Shown piece by piece: positions 40,951-49,138 of a DNA stretch of 64,000 nucleotides. Under the pieces are notes generated by a model. The model was not told the origin of the DNA, searched no databases, and was given only the letters and a program-made list of their open reading frames with translations. The position numbers and the translations under genes were made by a program. The DNA is from Falsiroseomonas sp050563525 (lineage in GTDB: Bacteria > Pseudomonadota > Alphaproteobacteria > Acetobacterales > Acetobacteraceae): contig NZ_JBNXUN010000003.1 of assembly GCF_050563525.1 (NCBI RefSeq), forward strand, positions 372,001 through 436,000. The letters are read 5' to 3'. Position 1 is the first letter of the stretch, and each line of letters begins with the position of its first letter.

Positions 40951-41826
40951 TCAGGTTGGATCGCCGCTCGCCTCGTACCAGTCCAGGATCTCCCGCGCCT
41001 GCATGAAGGCGATGCCGGGCATGGCCGCCAGGTCGTCCAGGAGCGTCTCCAGCGCGGCGATGCGATGCGGCACGCCGGTGATGTAGGGGTGGATTGCGAC
41101 ACACATGATGCGCGGCGTCGTGCCGGCTTCCGCCAGAAGTCGCGCGGCATGCAGCCGGGCGCGGCGCGGCAGTTCCTGCTCGTCGTGATGCTGGATCATC
41201 ACCACAGGGATGTCGTTGAGCTCGACGCTGTAGGGCATGGTGAAGATCGGGCCGCTGGCGGTGGAAAGCCGGCAGGGCAGGTCGTCCACCAGCCAGTCGG
41301 CGCAGTAGCGCAGCCCGGCCTCGGCCAGCAGGTCCGGGGTTTCCAGTGTTTCCGTCAGGCCGGGTGCCAGCCAGCCGAGCGGCGGGGCGCCAGTGCAGTC
41401 CTGGATCGCCTCGATGGTCTGGCGGATCATCAGGCGCTGGTCCGGCACCTTGTGGGTCGGCACCTGGACGTGGTTGTGCCCCATGAAATCCCAGCCCGCC
41501 TCATGCGCCGCCTGCGCCACGCGCGGATAGGCGGTGCAGACGGAGCCGTTGACGGAGAGCGTCGGCCGGATGCCGCGCTTCTCGAACGCCTCCAGGAAAC
41601 GCCAGAAGCCGACCCGCATGCCGTATTCGTGCCAGCCCCAGTTGGCGACGTCCGGCAGCAGCGGCACGCCCGTGGGCGCGACCAGGACCTGGCGCGGCAT
41701 CGGGTTGTCGATCAGCCAGTTCTCGACATTCACCACCGGCCAGACGACAACCTTGGCGCCGTTCGGCAGCGCACTGGGCGGTCGGTCGGCGGGCGTGCTG
41801 TAGCGCAGGCGTTGCTCGGGGCGCAT
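40951..41826 (-). CDS. Polysaccharide deacetylase family protein (PuuE-like)
   Basis: A 291-residue NodB-type barrel: VVVWPVVNVENW, the PuuE-like HEYGMRVGFWRFLEAFEKRGI, the HxH motif in DFMGHNHVQ, and VAIHPYITG near the end. The shape and the FWR motif match PuuE, the cofactor-independent allantoinase of pseudomonads, and related hydrolases acting on cyclic amides, rather than chitin deacetylases. It is coupled to the ABC ATPase by TGATG. A ureide or cyclic-amide hydrolase is the best inference. Confidence 0.82.
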   Translation of the reverse strand: MRPEQRLRYSTPADRPPSALPNGAKVVVWPVVNVENWLIDNPMPRQVLVAPTGVPLLPDVANWGWHEYGMRVGFWRFLEAFEKRGIRPTLSVNGSVCTAYPRVAQAAHEAGWDFMGHNHVQVPTHKVPDQRLMIRQTIEAIQDCTGAPPLGWLAPGLTETLETPDLLAEAGLRYCADWLVDDLPCRLSTASGPIFTMPYSVELNDIPVVMIQHHDEQELPRRARLHAARLLAEAGTTPRIMCVAIHPYITGVPHRIAALETLLDDLAAMPGIAFMQAREILDWYEASGDPT

Positions 41827-42599
41827 CAGGCGGCCTTCTTGGCGTGGTGCGAATGCAGGCGGGCGCCAAGCTCGCGGCGCACCTCGTTGAACTCCGGCGA
41901 GGATACATCGCGCGGCCGCGCCAGCGCCACATGCTCCGCGCTGGCGATGCGGCCAGGCCCGGGTTCCATGACCACGACGCGGTCGGACAGGAAGATCGCT
42001 TCCTCGATCGAATGGGTCACGAACAGCACGGTCAGTCCGGTACGCTGCCACAACTCCAGCAACTCATCCTGCAGGCGCTCCCGCGTCATCGCGTCCAGCG
42101 CGCCGAAGGGCTCGTCCATCAACACCACCTCGGCGTCGTTAGCCAACACGCGGGCGATGGCGACGCGCTGCTTCATGCCGCCAGAAAGCTGGTGCGGATG
42201 GGCATCGGCGAAGCGGGCCAGTCCGATGAGGGAGATGAAACGTTCGACCGTATCGCGCACCTCCGCCTTCGGCCGGCCGCGGCTGGCGGGGCCGAAGCCG
42301 ATGTTTTCCCGGACCGTCAGCCAAGGGAACAGGCCGTAATCCTGGAACACCATGCCCCGATCCGGTGCCGGGCCAGGGATCGGCTTGCCCCACATCAGCG
42401 CCTGGCCCGTCGTCGGCTGTTCGAAGCCCGCAACGATTCGCAGCAGCGTAGATTTGCCGCAGCCGGAGGCGCCGATCAGGCAGACGAACTCGCCCTTGCG
42501 GACGGAGAGATTGGCGTCGCGCAGCGCCTCGATGCGCGTGTCGTTCAGGATGTAGGTCTTGCCCACGCCCTTGATCTCGAGGATCGGAATCTCAGCCAT
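41826..42599 (-). CDS. ABC transporter ATP-binding protein (nitrate/taurine type)
   Basis: A 257-residue ATPase of the SsuB/TauB/NrtD group: Walker A GASGCGKS, LSGGMKQR signature, Walker B VVLMDEPFGALDA, and switch His in VLFVTHSIEEA. It overlaps the permease stop by 8 bases and the deacetylase-like gene by TGATG. Confidence 0.93.
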   Translation of the reverse strand: MAEIPILEIKGVGKTYILNDTRIEALRDANLSVRKGEFVCLIGASGCGKSTLLRIVAGFEQPTTGQALMWGKPIPGPAPDRGMVFQDYGLFPWLTVRENIGFGPASRGRPKAEVRDTVERFISLIGLARFADAHPHQLSGGMKQRVAIARVLANDAEVVLMDEPFGALDAMTRERLQDELLELWQRTGLTVLFVTHSIEEAIFLSDRVVVMEPGPGRIASAEHVALARPRDVSSPEFNEVRRELGARLHSHHAKKAA

Positions 42600-43446
42600 G
42601 GTGCGAGGGGCTCCAGCGCAGGAGGCGGTTCATCAGCATGACCACGATGCGGTCGGAGATGAAGCCGGCGATGCCGATGACGATCATGCCGCAGATCACG
42701 AGCTCGGTGCGCGACAGGGTGCGGCCATCCATGATGACGGCGCCGAGCCCCTGCGGCACGCCCGTCATCTCGCCGACCACGATGACGAACCAGGCAAGTC
42801 CCAGGCCCAGGCGGAGTCCGGTGAAGATGGAAGGCAGCGCCGCCGGCAGCACGACGCGGAAGAACTGCGCGTTGCCGCGGCAGCCGAGCATGGAGGCGGC
42901 CTCGAACAGGCGGGGCTCGACATTCTTCACGCCGAAGATGGTGTTCAGCAGGATCGGATAGAAGGCGCCGAGGAACACCAGGAAGAAGGCGGACCGCGCG
43001 CCGAGCCCGAACAGGATCATCGACAGCGGCAGCCAGGCAGTGACCGGGATCGGCCGCATAAGTTGCAGGAACGGATCGAGCAACTGACGTACGAAGGCGT
43101 TGCGCCCGATCAACAGGCCGAGCGGGATGGCGACCCCCGCGGCCAGCAGGAAGCCGCCATAGACGCGGCTGGCGGAGGCCAGCAGATGAATATGCAGGGT
43201 GGCGGAGAAGGCATCGTCCCAGATCCCGCCGATGGCGAAGTCCACCATGTATTCGGCGACTTCGGCCGGCGAGGGGATCAGCCGCGTCATGCCGTTTGCC
43301 ACCGCCAGGTGCCAGCCCAGCAGCAGCAGCAGCGGCACGATGAGGGAGAGCAGCACCGGCTTCACCCGGCGCCACAGCCTTGGCGCCGAAAGTGCCGGCG
43401 CGGTGGCCGGAGCCGCGCCCGGGGGAGCGATTGTGACATCCGACAT
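42592..43446 (-). CDS. ABC transporter permease (nitrate/taurine type)
   Basis: A 284-residue SsuC/TauC-type permease with about six helices and EAA loop region LFEAASMLGCRGNAQFFRVVLPAALPSI. It contains the pathway-typical GRNAFVRQLLDPFLQLMRPIP. It lies 24 bases after the binding protein gene. Confidence 0.93.
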   Translation of the reverse strand: MSDVTIAPPGAAPATAPALSAPRLWRRVKPVLLSLIVPLLLLLGWHLAVANGMTRLIPSPAEVAEYMVDFAIGGIWDDAFSATLHIHLLASASRVYGGFLLAAGVAIPLGLLIGRNAFVRQLLDPFLQLMRPIPVTAWLPLSMILFGLGARSAFFLVFLGAFYPILLNTIFGVKNVEPRLFEAASMLGCRGNAQFFRVVLPAALPSIFTGLRLGLGLAWFVIVVGEMTGVPQGLGAVIMDGRTLSRTELVICGMIVIGIAGFISDRIVVMLMNRLLRWSPSHHG

Positions 43447-43470
43447 GGCGCTGCCCTCCCCGCCCCGGTG

Positions 43471-44433
43471 TTACGCGGAGGCGACGGCGTTGGAGAAGCT
43501 GGGGTTCAGGAAGGTATCGAAATTGGGCAAGCGGCGGATCTGGCGCAACTCCAGCATCTGCTGCGCGTAGGTGCGCGACTGCGTCAGCACGGTCTCGTCC
43601 AGCTTCCAGATGTATTCTACGTTGCCGGCACCCAGCGCCTGCTCCACCGCGGCGCGCGGCGCGCCGAGGATGCGGACGGTGGCCTCCGCCACTTCGGCCG
43701 GGTTCGCCTTCATGTGCTCGCTGGCGCGGCGGTGGATGCCGAGCATGGTGCGCACCAGCGCCGGGTCGGACTTGATGAGGTCCTCGCTGGTGCCGAAGAT
43801 CATGTTCAGTCCGCCCATCGCGGTGCCGTACGGATATTCGACAAGCTGGCCGACGCCGGAGGAGATGGACAGGCCCGGGCCGGGCTCCGCACCTACATAG
43901 GCGTCGATGTCGCCGCGCGAGAGCATGGCGTGCATCTCGCCGAACGGCACGCGCACGGGCGTGATGTCACGGACGGACATGCCGGTCTCCCGCAGGCGTT
44001 CCAGGATGAACACTTCCTGCGTCGAGCCGGGCCAGATGCCGATGCGCTTGCCGCGCAGGTCCGCAATGCTGCGCAGCGGGCCGCCAGCCTTCGAGATCAC
44101 GCCCATGCCCTTGTTGCAGAAGGCGCCGACGACGACGACGGGCTCGCCCGCGGCGGCGCCCAGCGTCGCGGCGGCGATGCCGAAGCCGCCGCAGGCGACG
44201 GAGCCGGTGACGACGGCGTTCTTGCCGTCCGTCGGGCTGTCGAAGGTGATGATCTCGATGGTCAGGCCCGCCGGCGCGAAGCGTTGGTAGAAATGCGGCG
44301 TCATCGAATGGATCAGGCGCAGCGAGCCCATCTTCACCGTGCGCGCGGCCTGCGCGTTGGCGATGTGCGGGGCTGCCAAGGGTGCGGTGATCGTCGCGGC
44401 GGCGGCGGTCAGGATCTGGCGGCGGTTGAGCAT
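43471..44433 (-). CDS. ABC transporter substrate-binding protein (SsuA/NMT1 type)
   Basis: A 320-residue binding protein with a signal peptide (NRRQILTAAAATITAPLAAP, cleavage near ANA). SsuA/THI5-type features: VKMGSLRLIHSMTPHFYQRF, FGIAAATLGAAAGEPVVVVG, and LRGKRIGIWPGSTQEVFI. Ligands of the family include alkanesulphonates, nitrate, pyrimidine precursors and ureides. Given the operon, an organic nitrogen compound is likely. It lies 11 bases after the allophanate-domain gene. Confidence 0.92.
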   Translation of the reverse strand: MLNRRQILTAAAATITAPLAAPHIANAQAARTVKMGSLRLIHSMTPHFYQRFAPAGLTIEIITFDSPTDGKNAVVTGSVACGGFGIAAATLGAAAGEPVVVVGAFCNKGMGVISKAGGPLRSIADLRGKRIGIWPGSTQEVFILERLRETGMSVRDITPVRVPFGEMHAMLSRGDIDAYVGAEPGPGLSISSGVGQLVEYPYGTAMGGLNMIFGTSEDLIKSDPALVRTMLGIHRRASEHMKANPAEVAEATVRILGAPRAAVEQALGAGNVEYIWKLDETVLTQSRTYAQQMLELRQIRRLPNFDTFLNPSFSNAVASA

Positions 44434-44444
44434 GATCGGGTCTC

Positions 44445-44834
44445 CTATGCGGTGACGAGGCTGGCGATGAAGGCGCGCCAGCCTCCGAATGCGGAAATGT
44501 CCTCGGCGCCGTGCAGGCCCTCGGGCTCCACGAGGAAGCCCTTCGGCATGGTGCCATCGGCCAGGCGCAGCGTGCCGATGCAGAGTGGGGCCGGAATGCC
44601 GGCGACGAAGCGGCCGAAGCCGTCCACGGGCATCGCCCAGACCTCGGTCGCGATGGCCTGGCCCGCAGGCACGCGCAGCAGGCCAGGGCGACGGGGTGGG
44701 CCGCCGGCGAGAGCGAAGAGGCGATACAGCGGCGCGGTCTGCACGGCGCGGCGGAACTCGGCACCTTCGCGCAGCAGCTCCGGGTTCAGCACCATGCCGG
44801 ACAGATGCGCGCCGACGACGCAGATCTCGATCAT
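44445..44834 (-). CDS. Allophanate hydrolase C-terminal domain as a separate protein
   Basis: A 129-residue protein matching the C-terminal (gamma-glutamylcyclotransferase-like) domain of allophanate hydrolase: ICVVGAHLSGMVLNPELLREGAEF, YRLFALAGGPPRRPGLLRV, and IPAPLCIGTLRLADG. In AtzF and DUR1,2 this domain is fused behind the amidase. Here it is a separate gene whose ATG overlaps the amidase stop (ATGA), so the two should be made together. The family's C-terminal domain carries out decarboxylation after the amidase step. Confidence 0.85.
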   Translation of the reverse strand: MIEICVVGAHLSGMVLNPELLREGAEFRRAVQTAPLYRLFALAGGPPRRPGLLRVPAGQAIATEVWAMPVDGFGRFVAGIPAPLCIGTLRLADGTMPKGFLVEPEGLHGAEDISAFGGWRAFIASLVTA

Positions 44835-46162
44835 GCGGCGAAGGCCTTCAGCAGGTGGTTGCCGGTGGCGGCCAGGCCTGCGTCGCTCCCACGCGGGCCG
44901 ATCAACGTGACGCCGAAGGGCAGGCCATCGGGCCGCCGGGGCGCAGGGATGGCAAGCGCCGCGAGGTCCAGCAGGTTGACGCAGTTGGTGTAGGTGCCGA
45001 GGCGGGCATTGGGGCCGACCGGGTCCGCCTCCAGTTCCGCCAGCGTCGGGAAGTTCGGCGCGGTGGGCACCATCAGCGCCTCCATGCGCGACCAGGCTGG
45101 GCGCGTCGCAAGCCGCAGCGCGGCCAGGCGGTGCAGGCCGGTGAATGCATCCGTGGCGGTGAAGCGGGCGGCGCCGGCGAGGATGCGCTGCGTCACCGGG
45201 TGCATGGCCGAGCGCGGGACCAGGTGGCCGAAGGCGGCGTCACGTTCCGCGACAAAGGCACCTTCGTACAGCAGGCGCGCGATCTCGAGGAACGGCGTGA
45301 GATCGATCTCCTCCAGCGTGGCGACCCGCCCGGCCCGCGCGATGGCGGCGTCCCAGGCGGCGCGCTGATCGGCATCGTCCAGGTGCAGGTCGGCGGCGCG
45401 CGGGATGCCGAGCCGGACGAACGGCGCGCCAGGGCTGCCCAGTTCGATGGGACGCGACCAGGGGTCGAGCGGATCCTCCCCGGCCATCACTACGTAGCCG
45501 GCCCAGGCATCGTCGACGCTGCGGGCGAAGACCGAGATGCAGTCGAGGCTCGGGCAGGCCGGCACCACGCCGCGGGACGGGACGGCACCGACCGAGGGCT
45601 TCAGCCCCACCAAGCCGTTGAGCCCGGCCGGCACGCGCCCCGATCCCGCGGTGTCCGTGCCCAGCGCCAGCAGCGCCAGCCCCTGCGCCACCGCGACGGC
45701 TGAGCCGGATGACGACCCGCCCGGCACGTGGTCCGGCGCGCAGGCGTTCCGCGGCACAGGATGCGGGGTCCGTACGCCGACCAGGCCGGTCGCGAACTGG
45801 TCGAGGTTGGTCTTGCCGGTGATGAGTGCCCCGGCAGCGAGCAGCCGCGCCACCGCCGGCGCGCTGTTCGTGGGCCAGTAGGAATAGGCGGGACAGGCGG
45901 CGGAGGTGGGCATGCCCGCGACGTCGATATTGTCCTTCACCGCGATCGGCACGCCCCAGAGCGGGTAGCGGTGCAGGTCGAAGGCAGGCAGGCCGGCGGC
46001 GCTGGCCGACAACGCTCCGGGCGTGGGGCGATACAGGTAGATGCCGGGATCGGCCACCGAGTCGTGGCGGGCCTCCAATCCTGCGGCCATGGCCATGGGC
46101 GTCAGGCCTCGGGCATAGGCCGCGTGAAGTGCGGCGATGCCGGGGGGAAGCGGGGGCGCCAT
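44831..46162 (-). CDS. Allophanate hydrolase amidase subunit (split AtzF)
   Basis: A 443-residue amidase-signature enzyme: Lys in GVPIAVKDNIDVAGMPTSAACPAYSYWP, the Ser-rich GGSSSGSAVAVAQG and the nucleophile Ser in GTDTAGSGRVPA, matching AtzF/DUR1,2. It lacks the C-terminal domain, which is the next gene. It would hydrolyse allophanate toward ammonia and CO2. ATG at 46162 is preceded directly by a GTG that could also serve. It is first in its operon. Confidence 0.85.
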   Translation of the reverse strand: MAPPLPPGIAALHAAYARGLTPMAMAAGLEARHDSVADPGIYLYRPTPGALSASAAGLPAFDLHRYPLWGVPIAVKDNIDVAGMPTSAACPAYSYWPTNSAPAVARLLAAGALITGKTNLDQFATGLVGVRTPHPVPRNACAPDHVPGGSSSGSAVAVAQGLALLALGTDTAGSGRVPAGLNGLVGLKPSVGAVPSRGVVPACPSLDCISVFARSVDDAWAGYVVMAGEDPLDPWSRPIELGSPGAPFVRLGIPRAADLHLDDADQRAAWDAAIARAGRVATLEEIDLTPFLEIARLLYEGAFVAERDAAFGHLVPRSAMHPVTQRILAGAARFTATDAFTGLHRLAALRLATRPAWSRMEALMVPTAPNFPTLAELEADPVGPNARLGTYTNCVNLLDLAALAIPAPRRPDGLPFGVTLIGPRGSDAGLAATGNHLLKAFAA

Positions 46163-46188
46163 CACGCCGTGTGGGTTGCAAACATGAC

Positions 46189-46203
46189 CTTGCCTTTAGC
46201 AAG
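46189..46203 (-). promoter_or_regulatory. Candidate operator upstream of the allophanate operon
   Basis: CTTGC-N5-GCAAG is a perfect 5-bp inverted repeat about 27 bases upstream of the amidase start. A 10-bp palindrome (CCCTTAAGGG, 46238-46247) lies farther upstream in the same 140-base gap after gntR. Either could bind the adjacent GntR protein; no footprint is known. Confidence 0.3.
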
Positions 46204-46304
46204 ACCCGTGCCGCAACCGCGGCCGTTTCAGATCAGCCCCTTAAGGGCGCAGCCAGTCGCCCGTGTATGCACGACGCACCTTAAGCGCCAGATATGCCTG
46301 TGAA

Positions 46305-47000
46305 TCAGGCAGCGCCGGATTGGTGCAGCGCCGCGGCCATCGAGGTCCAGGTCTGCTCGGTCAGTCCTATATGCGCGCGCAACCGCGCGGCCGCCGCGTC
46401 GGCGTCGCCGCGCTGGATGGCGACAAGGATCGCACCATGCTCCTCATGTGATCGCCGCAAACGGTCCGGTGCCTCCAACTGAGCCGCACGGAAAGGCGCC
46501 ATCCTGCGGCGCGTTGCGGTGGCGATTTCGAGCAGATAGCCGTTGTGTGCGCCGAGGTAGAGCATGTGATGGAAGGCCACGTTGGCCGCGCGATAGGCGC
46601 CGACATCCGCCATGCGCACCATCGCTGCCATGGCCTGGTGCTGGCGTTCAAGGCCGCGCCGCTGGTCGGGCGTCATTGCAAGGGCAGACAGCGCCGCGGC
46701 CATCGCCTCCAACTCCGCCATCACCAGGAACATCTCGCCGAGTTGCCGGCTGTCCGGCAGTGCGACCACGGCGCCCCGGCGGGGGGCGACCTGCACCAGG
46801 CCGGTCGGCGCCAATTGTCGCAAGGCTTCGCGCACCGGGGTCCGGCTGGTGCCGAAGGATTTCGCCAGGGCCATTTCATCGAGCGGCGTGCCCGGCTTCA
46901 TCAGGCCGGCGACGATATCCTCCGCGAGCCGTGCGGCAATCGCCTCGCCATGGGTCGGGCGTACGGGACGCGGGTAGGGGCTGACGGGCCGGCGGGGCAT
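46305..47000 (-). CDS. GntR family transcriptional regulator (FadR/FCD type)
   Basis: A 231-residue regulator: N-terminal winged helix (residues ~15-80, PLDEMALAKSFGTSRTPVREALRQL) and a helical FCD ligand domain with LYLGAHNGYLLEIATATRRRM and RSHEEHGAILVAIQRGD; the metal/ligand His residues sit in these segments. It lies upstream of the split allophanate hydrolase operon on the same strand, the most likely target. The inducer is probably a pathway intermediate. Confidence 0.9.
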   Translation of the reverse strand: MPRRPVSPYPRPVRPTHGEAIAARLAEDIVAGLMKPGTPLDEMALAKSFGTSRTPVREALRQLAPTGLVQVAPRRGAVVALPDSRQLGEMFLVMAELEAMAAALSALAMTPDQRRGLERQHQAMAAMVRMADVGAYRAANVAFHHMLYLGAHNGYLLEIATATRRRMAPFRAAQLEAPDRLRRSHEEHGAILVAIQRGDADAAAARLRAHIGLTEQTWTSMAAALHQSGAA

Positions 47001-47039
47001 GGCGCGGTTGTGCCGCGCCGGGGCCGCCGCCGTCCAGTC

Positions 47040-48062
47040 TCAGCGGAAGGGATAGGGATACATCAGGCCCCCGCGGCGCCACAGGTCGGACAGGCCGCGC
47101 TCCAGGCCGATCGGCGAGCCTTCGCCCAGGTTGCGCTCGAAGATCTCGCCGTAGTTGCCGACCTGGCGGATCGCCTCGGCCGCCCAGGTATCCTTCAGCC
47201 CGAGCCGGGCGCCCAGGCCGCGATCGAGGCCGATCAGGAAGCGGACCTCGGCATTGTCGGACCGCAGCGCGGCGTCGAGCGTGGTGCTGGACACCTCCAG
47301 CTCCTCCGCCGCCACCAGGGCGTGCAGCGTCCAGGTCACGATCTGGCGCCAGCGCTCGTCGCCTCCGCGCACGAAGGGCGTCAGCGGCTCGCGGCTCAAG
47401 CGTTCGGGCAGCAGCACCGCGCCTGCCGGGTCGGGCAGGTCCGTCACGCGCAGGGTGGCGAGGGCGGCGGCATCGGCCGTCACCGCGTCGCAGCGCCCGT
47501 CCTTGAAGTCATCGAGCAGCGACGCACCACTTTGGCGGGTCACCACCGGCTGCACGGTGATGCCGGCCCGCGTCGCCGCGTTGCGGAGGATGCCGAGGCT
47601 GCCATCGACTTCCGGCGCGGCGACGCAGATGCGCTTGCCGTTGAGCTGGGCGAAGGAGGCGACATTGGCGTCCGTCCGCACCATCACCGCCTGCCCGTCG
47701 TAGAGAAGGACCCCGATCGGCGTCAGGTTGCGGCCGGCGTCCCGCATGGCCGTGATGGTCATGTTGCTGGACAGCAGGTCGACGGTGCCGGCCTCGACCT
47801 GCGCCAGCCCGGCTTCGAGGGACGCCGCGGGCACGAAGCCCACCTGTTCCGCATCGCCCAGCACAGCCGCAGCCACCGCGCGGCAGAAATCCGCGTCCAG
47901 CCCGCGCATCCGGCCCTGCAGGTCGGGTGCGGAAAATCCGGGCAACTGCCCGAACACACCACAGCGCAACTCGCCGCGCTGCCGGACAGCGTCAAGGGTC
48001 TGGGCCGGCGCGGTGCCGACAAGGCCCAGCATCATCAGGAAGCCGAGGAAGCAGCGGCGCAT
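47040..48062 (-). CDS. General L-amino acid ABC binding protein, AapJ-like
   Basis: A 340-residue periplasmic binding protein with a signal peptide (MRRCFLGFLMMLGLVG, cleavage near APA). It has the AapJ pattern: LDAVRQRGELRCGVFGQLPGFSAPD, AAVLGDAEQVGFVP, IGVLLYDGQAVMVR and the C-terminal QVGNYGEIFERNLG. AapJ normally precedes aapQMP, but no permease or ATPase follows here. The start at 48062 is the family start. It may be an orphan receptor using permeases encoded elsewhere. Confidence 0.85.
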   Translation of the reverse strand: MRRCFLGFLMMLGLVGTAPAQTLDAVRQRGELRCGVFGQLPGFSAPDLQGRMRGLDADFCRAVAAAVLGDAEQVGFVPAASLEAGLAQVEAGTVDLLSSNMTITAMRDAGRNLTPIGVLLYDGQAVMVRTDANVASFAQLNGKRICVAAPEVDGSLGILRNAATRAGITVQPVVTRQSGASLLDDFKDGRCDAVTADAAALATLRVTDLPDPAGAVLLPERLSREPLTPFVRGGDERWRQIVTWTLHALVAAEELEVSSTTLDAALRSDNAEVRFLIGLDRGLGARLGLKDTWAAEAIRQVGNYGEIFERNLGEGSPIGLERGLSDLWRRGGLMYPYPFR

Positions 48063-48100
48063 GGTGGTGTTCCGATCGGGCAAAGGGCGCGGCATCAGGT

Positions 48101-48973
48101 TCAGCAGCCGGAGGCGGCGACGCGGCACACGATGCCGGAGCCAGGCCGTTCCGCAATGCGGCAGACCTGCAAGGCCTGGGCCTCGGCCTGCTCGCGAGTC
48201 TGGCCAGCGCCGGTGGCCGTGCGGCGCAGCTGGGCCGGGGTCTCGCTGACCGCCTGGACCAGGGCACCGCAGGCGTTGGGAAATTCCAGGGAAATGCGGC
48301 ACTGGTTGCGGCCCACGATGGCCTCACAGGCGCGGATGGCCGTCATGCTGGCGGCGAGCCGGTCTGATTGCCCGCTGGTGAAGCCATAGGCCGTGGAGGG
48401 TGGTTCCGCCGTATAGATGAAGCCAAAGCGGCCGCGCAGCGCGGAGGCTGTGGCGCCGACAGCCGGTGCAGCGGCCGGCAGCACGCCACCCTGGGCGCAG
48501 CTTTGCTGGCAGGCCTGCACCAGGGCGCGTGGCTGGCTGTTGCAGGCCCTCTGGCAGGATTGCGGGATTGAAGCCGGGCGGCTGGCCATCACCGCCCGAG
48601 GCGGCGCGGCGCTGCCGACCGGCGTGAAGCACGCGCCGGCGCCCGGGCCGCTCGCCAGGCCGCAGTTCAGGAGGCGCGGCGTGGACCAGCGCTCCGCTGG
48701 CAGCGCGACCCGCCAGGGCCCGCCATCGCGGCACTGGATGTCCCAATAAGCCGTGCGGCCGCGGTCCAGACCGGCGGCATAGAGATTGGAAACCTCCGAA
48801 CACGCAAGGCCGTTGGTGCGCAGCAGGCTGCGGAAGGCGTCCCGTTGCCCCGCCCCGTCCCGCGCGAGAAGCTGGTCGTTCGTCGGGTTGCCGGTCTGGG
48901 CCCATGCAGGCATCAGCACCACGGGTGCGACGGACCCAAGCAGGACAGACAGTGCCAGCACGGCCAATCGCAT
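48101..48973 (-). CDS. Secreted cysteine-rich DUF4189-type protein
   Basis: A 290-residue exported protein: signal peptide MRLAVLALSVLLGSVAPVV ending near AWA, then a first half with several Cys (SLLRTNGLACSEVSNLY, WDIQCRDGGPW), a Cys-rich centre (SCQRACNSQPRALVQACQQSC), and a C-terminal domain with FPNACGALVQAVS and AEAQALQVCRIA, like DUF4189. Function unknown. The two-domain build with paired Cys suggests disulphides. An upstream GTG two codons earlier is possible. Confidence 0.72.
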   Translation of the reverse strand: MRLAVLALSVLLGSVAPVVLMPAWAQTGNPTNDQLLARDGAGQRDAFRSLLRTNGLACSEVSNLYAAGLDRGRTAYWDIQCRDGGPWRVALPAERWSTPRLLNCGLASGPGAGACFTPVGSAAPPRAVMASRPASIPQSCQRACNSQPRALVQACQQSCAQGGVLPAAAPAVGATASALRGRFGFIYTAEPPSTAYGFTSGQSDRLAASMTAIRACEAIVGRNQCRISLEFPNACGALVQAVSETPAQLRRTATGAGQTREQAEAQALQVCRIAERPGSGIVCRVAASGC

Positions 48974-49138
48974 CGCCACTACCCCCGACTTACGCCAAGG
49001 TTTCGCCTTTCGTTACTTGTTGCGCAAGTCCCGAAAATTGGGATTCGCTGCAACAAGCGAGGTGGCTTCGCTGAGCCTGCCTCGAACTGCAGCCGCGGAT
49101 GCTGTAGGCAGGCGGGCGATGCAGACGGAGCAGGTTGC

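Noticed and set aside
46238..46247. CCCTTAAGGG palindrome as a firm GntR operator
   Set aside because: It is too short and lacks the TNGTNNNACNA form expected of FadR-type sites; it is mentioned only as a candidate within another entry.
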